Assembly: GCA_963277665.1 (NCBI GenBank)
Contig: OY728143.1
Coordinates: 232,739,591-232,803,590 of the forward strand
Direction of reading: 5' to 3'
Source of the DNA: Viscum album
Taxonomy: Eukaryota > Streptophyta > Magnoliopsida > Santalales > Viscaceae
DNA length: 64,000 bases
Position numbers and translations under genes: made by a program. Below the pieces are notes generated by a model. That model was given only the letters and a program-made list of their open reading frames with translations. It was not told the origin of the DNA and searched no databases. Shown in pieces: positions 62,306-64,000 of the stretch (position 1 is the stretch's first letter; each line of letters opens with the position of its first letter).

Positions 62306-64000
62306 CATCAAGTCCATCTGAGGAGGTTTTATAAGTCTTTTTCTACTCCCCATTTCGATCAAGGATCATTATCTCAAAATTAATCTATGGAGCAATTACA
62401 TGATTTAAAATCCATAGGTCACATAAAATAATCCTCAAGGGTGATAACCACAATATATTGAATTATTTTCTAATGGGAGTTAATGTGGGAGAATTTTTAG
62501 TGAGAGGAAGGAATGTTTTTAAATCTTATAAAACAATTTATATTATTATATATATTAAAAAACAATCATTTATATAAAATATACTTTTTTACATGATAAA
62601 TCATCTGAAATTTCCCACATCATATGATATGAAGATGATGATTCCTATTATAAAGATAAAATTTAATCAGTTGCATTATCCTTAAAATTATCTAATAATA
62701 TATTAAATAGTGTGATTGTAGGATTTCATGGTCATGAATTGGGTTTTATTAATATTCAAAATTATGATGTATTGGCTAATCGTTCATCGGGTTAATATAG
62801 ATTATCATTACCAACCTGCTTCATTGTCCACATCCAATAGATTATATTTATTTTATTGGGGAGACTAGATCTTGATGTTTGGAAATGTATGAACTTTTTA
62901 CATAGATCTTAGGATTATATTTTTTAATATTGAAGTTTAAACAAATGATGTTTACCCTATTTATAATCATCACTTTACCGTTTGGGAAATCCATTATGTT
63001 TTAAAAAATAGTTTTCTAATATTCCACTTTAATGAATAGTAGAGTTATACACGGACCTGGAACCTAATACTCTACCTATCTTGATGCCATCTTCATGTGG
63101 AATACACATTCTTAAATGTAATTATATTCTTGATTCGATAATTTACTTGGGATGGGATTTATTCCTCCTAGGGTTCCTCCATGGGTAGCTACCATGAATT
63201 TTCCTAGAAGGTTGTTGGTTTATTAAATTTATATATGTAATATCAATAGATTAACTAAGTTACTATAAATTATATGTACCCTTTTACCTATGTAGATAAA
63301 AAATTTGATTATTTATAGGGTTGAAGTAGTAACACCCTTATATATTGTGAAATTAATATTTAAAAAAAATTGTCATTCTATATTTTTTAATTACATAATT
63401 TAATGATTTTAGAGTAATCTATACATGAATCAAAGCATGGTTTCCATTTAATGAAATAACATTTTAACCATTCACCCCATACAACACTGAGTTGGCATCT
63501 GTTATAAAAACACCATGTTTAATAGAACCAAAATATATTAGTAATCTATTTATTTAATTGAAAGCATTATCACATGGTCATCAAACATAGGGAAATGAAG
63601 CATTCCAAATAATATTTACATTTGAATTATATTTTTTTCTTATAGAAAAAATGATAATAAAATACCTAATTAATGGTAATTTATTTATATTTTTCAAAAT
63701 AGTATTTTCTAAAAAAATGATTCATAATTTTTTAAAAAAAATAAAGAAATTAATCATTCGAAAATTTATATAAAAAATCGATAAGAAAATAGTTCTAGAA
63801 ATTTTAATTTCAAAATTACATGAGAGTGATTTTTTTTTATTTTTCTCAAAACTATTTTATAGAATTGTTTAAATGTTGAATTCCAATTGAAAACACTTGT
63901 TAAATTTTTTTTAAATTAAATTATATTTTATTTTTGTTCTAATGTAAAATATTTCAATTATACATCCATTTTTAATTTCTTGTAACATGGAATCAATTTC
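62306..64000. other. AT-rich right flank, no recognised gene
   Basis: This is the host sequence right of E. I see no coding pattern, LTR ends or RNA gene. It may be part of an older element into which E inserted, together with 4846-5815 on the left. Confidence 0.55.

Overview
The window reads as plant nuclear intergenic DNA, strongly AT-rich, made almost wholly of old, decayed LTR retrotransposons. I found no host gene, tRNA, rRNA or other RNA gene. The recognisable coding remains are Ty3/gypsy gag-pol. The domain order, the 2.8-3.7 kb LTRs and the degenerate chromodomain-like tail after integrase fit the Tekay/Del-type chromoviruses common in large plant genomes. The species cannot be named from this sequence.

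Layout, with coordinates built by matching LTR pairs by eye. All six elements are on the + strand. Element E is the outermost (5816-62300). Its 5' LTR is split by element A (6170-16722), which is complete in structure: LTR, PBS, gag, PR, RT, RNase H, IN, LTR. E's internal region (19487-59192) holds element B (21174-31395, with a perfect 5-bp target duplication) and solo LTR F (32901-58537). F is split by element C (34792-56506). C's 5' LTR is split by element D (37738-47164), a non-autonomous element with 3.6-kb LTRs and only about 2.2 kb between them. The deepest nest is therefore D in C in F in E, with A and B as separate insertions into E.

Upstream of E, bases 2637-4845 are an inverted and circularly permuted copy of 4975-7187, which is E's left flank, E's LTR start and the start of A's LTR. 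The copy is about 92-95% identical in the parts I counted, while A's own LTRs are far more diverged, so this rearrangement is much younger than the insertions it copies. Its structure fits reintegration of a roughly 2.2-kb circle beside its source.

Nothing here looks active. A, B and C have each lost the reverse transcriptase catalytic aspartates through different substitutions, and all reading frames carry stops and frameshifts. The related LTRs of A and F carry different minisatellites (18, 20, 25 and 45 bp) and different copy numbers of a module of about 170 bp, which shows fast internal turnover of LTR sequence. Bases 1-2636 and 62306-64000 are AT-rich flanks in which I recognise nothing.
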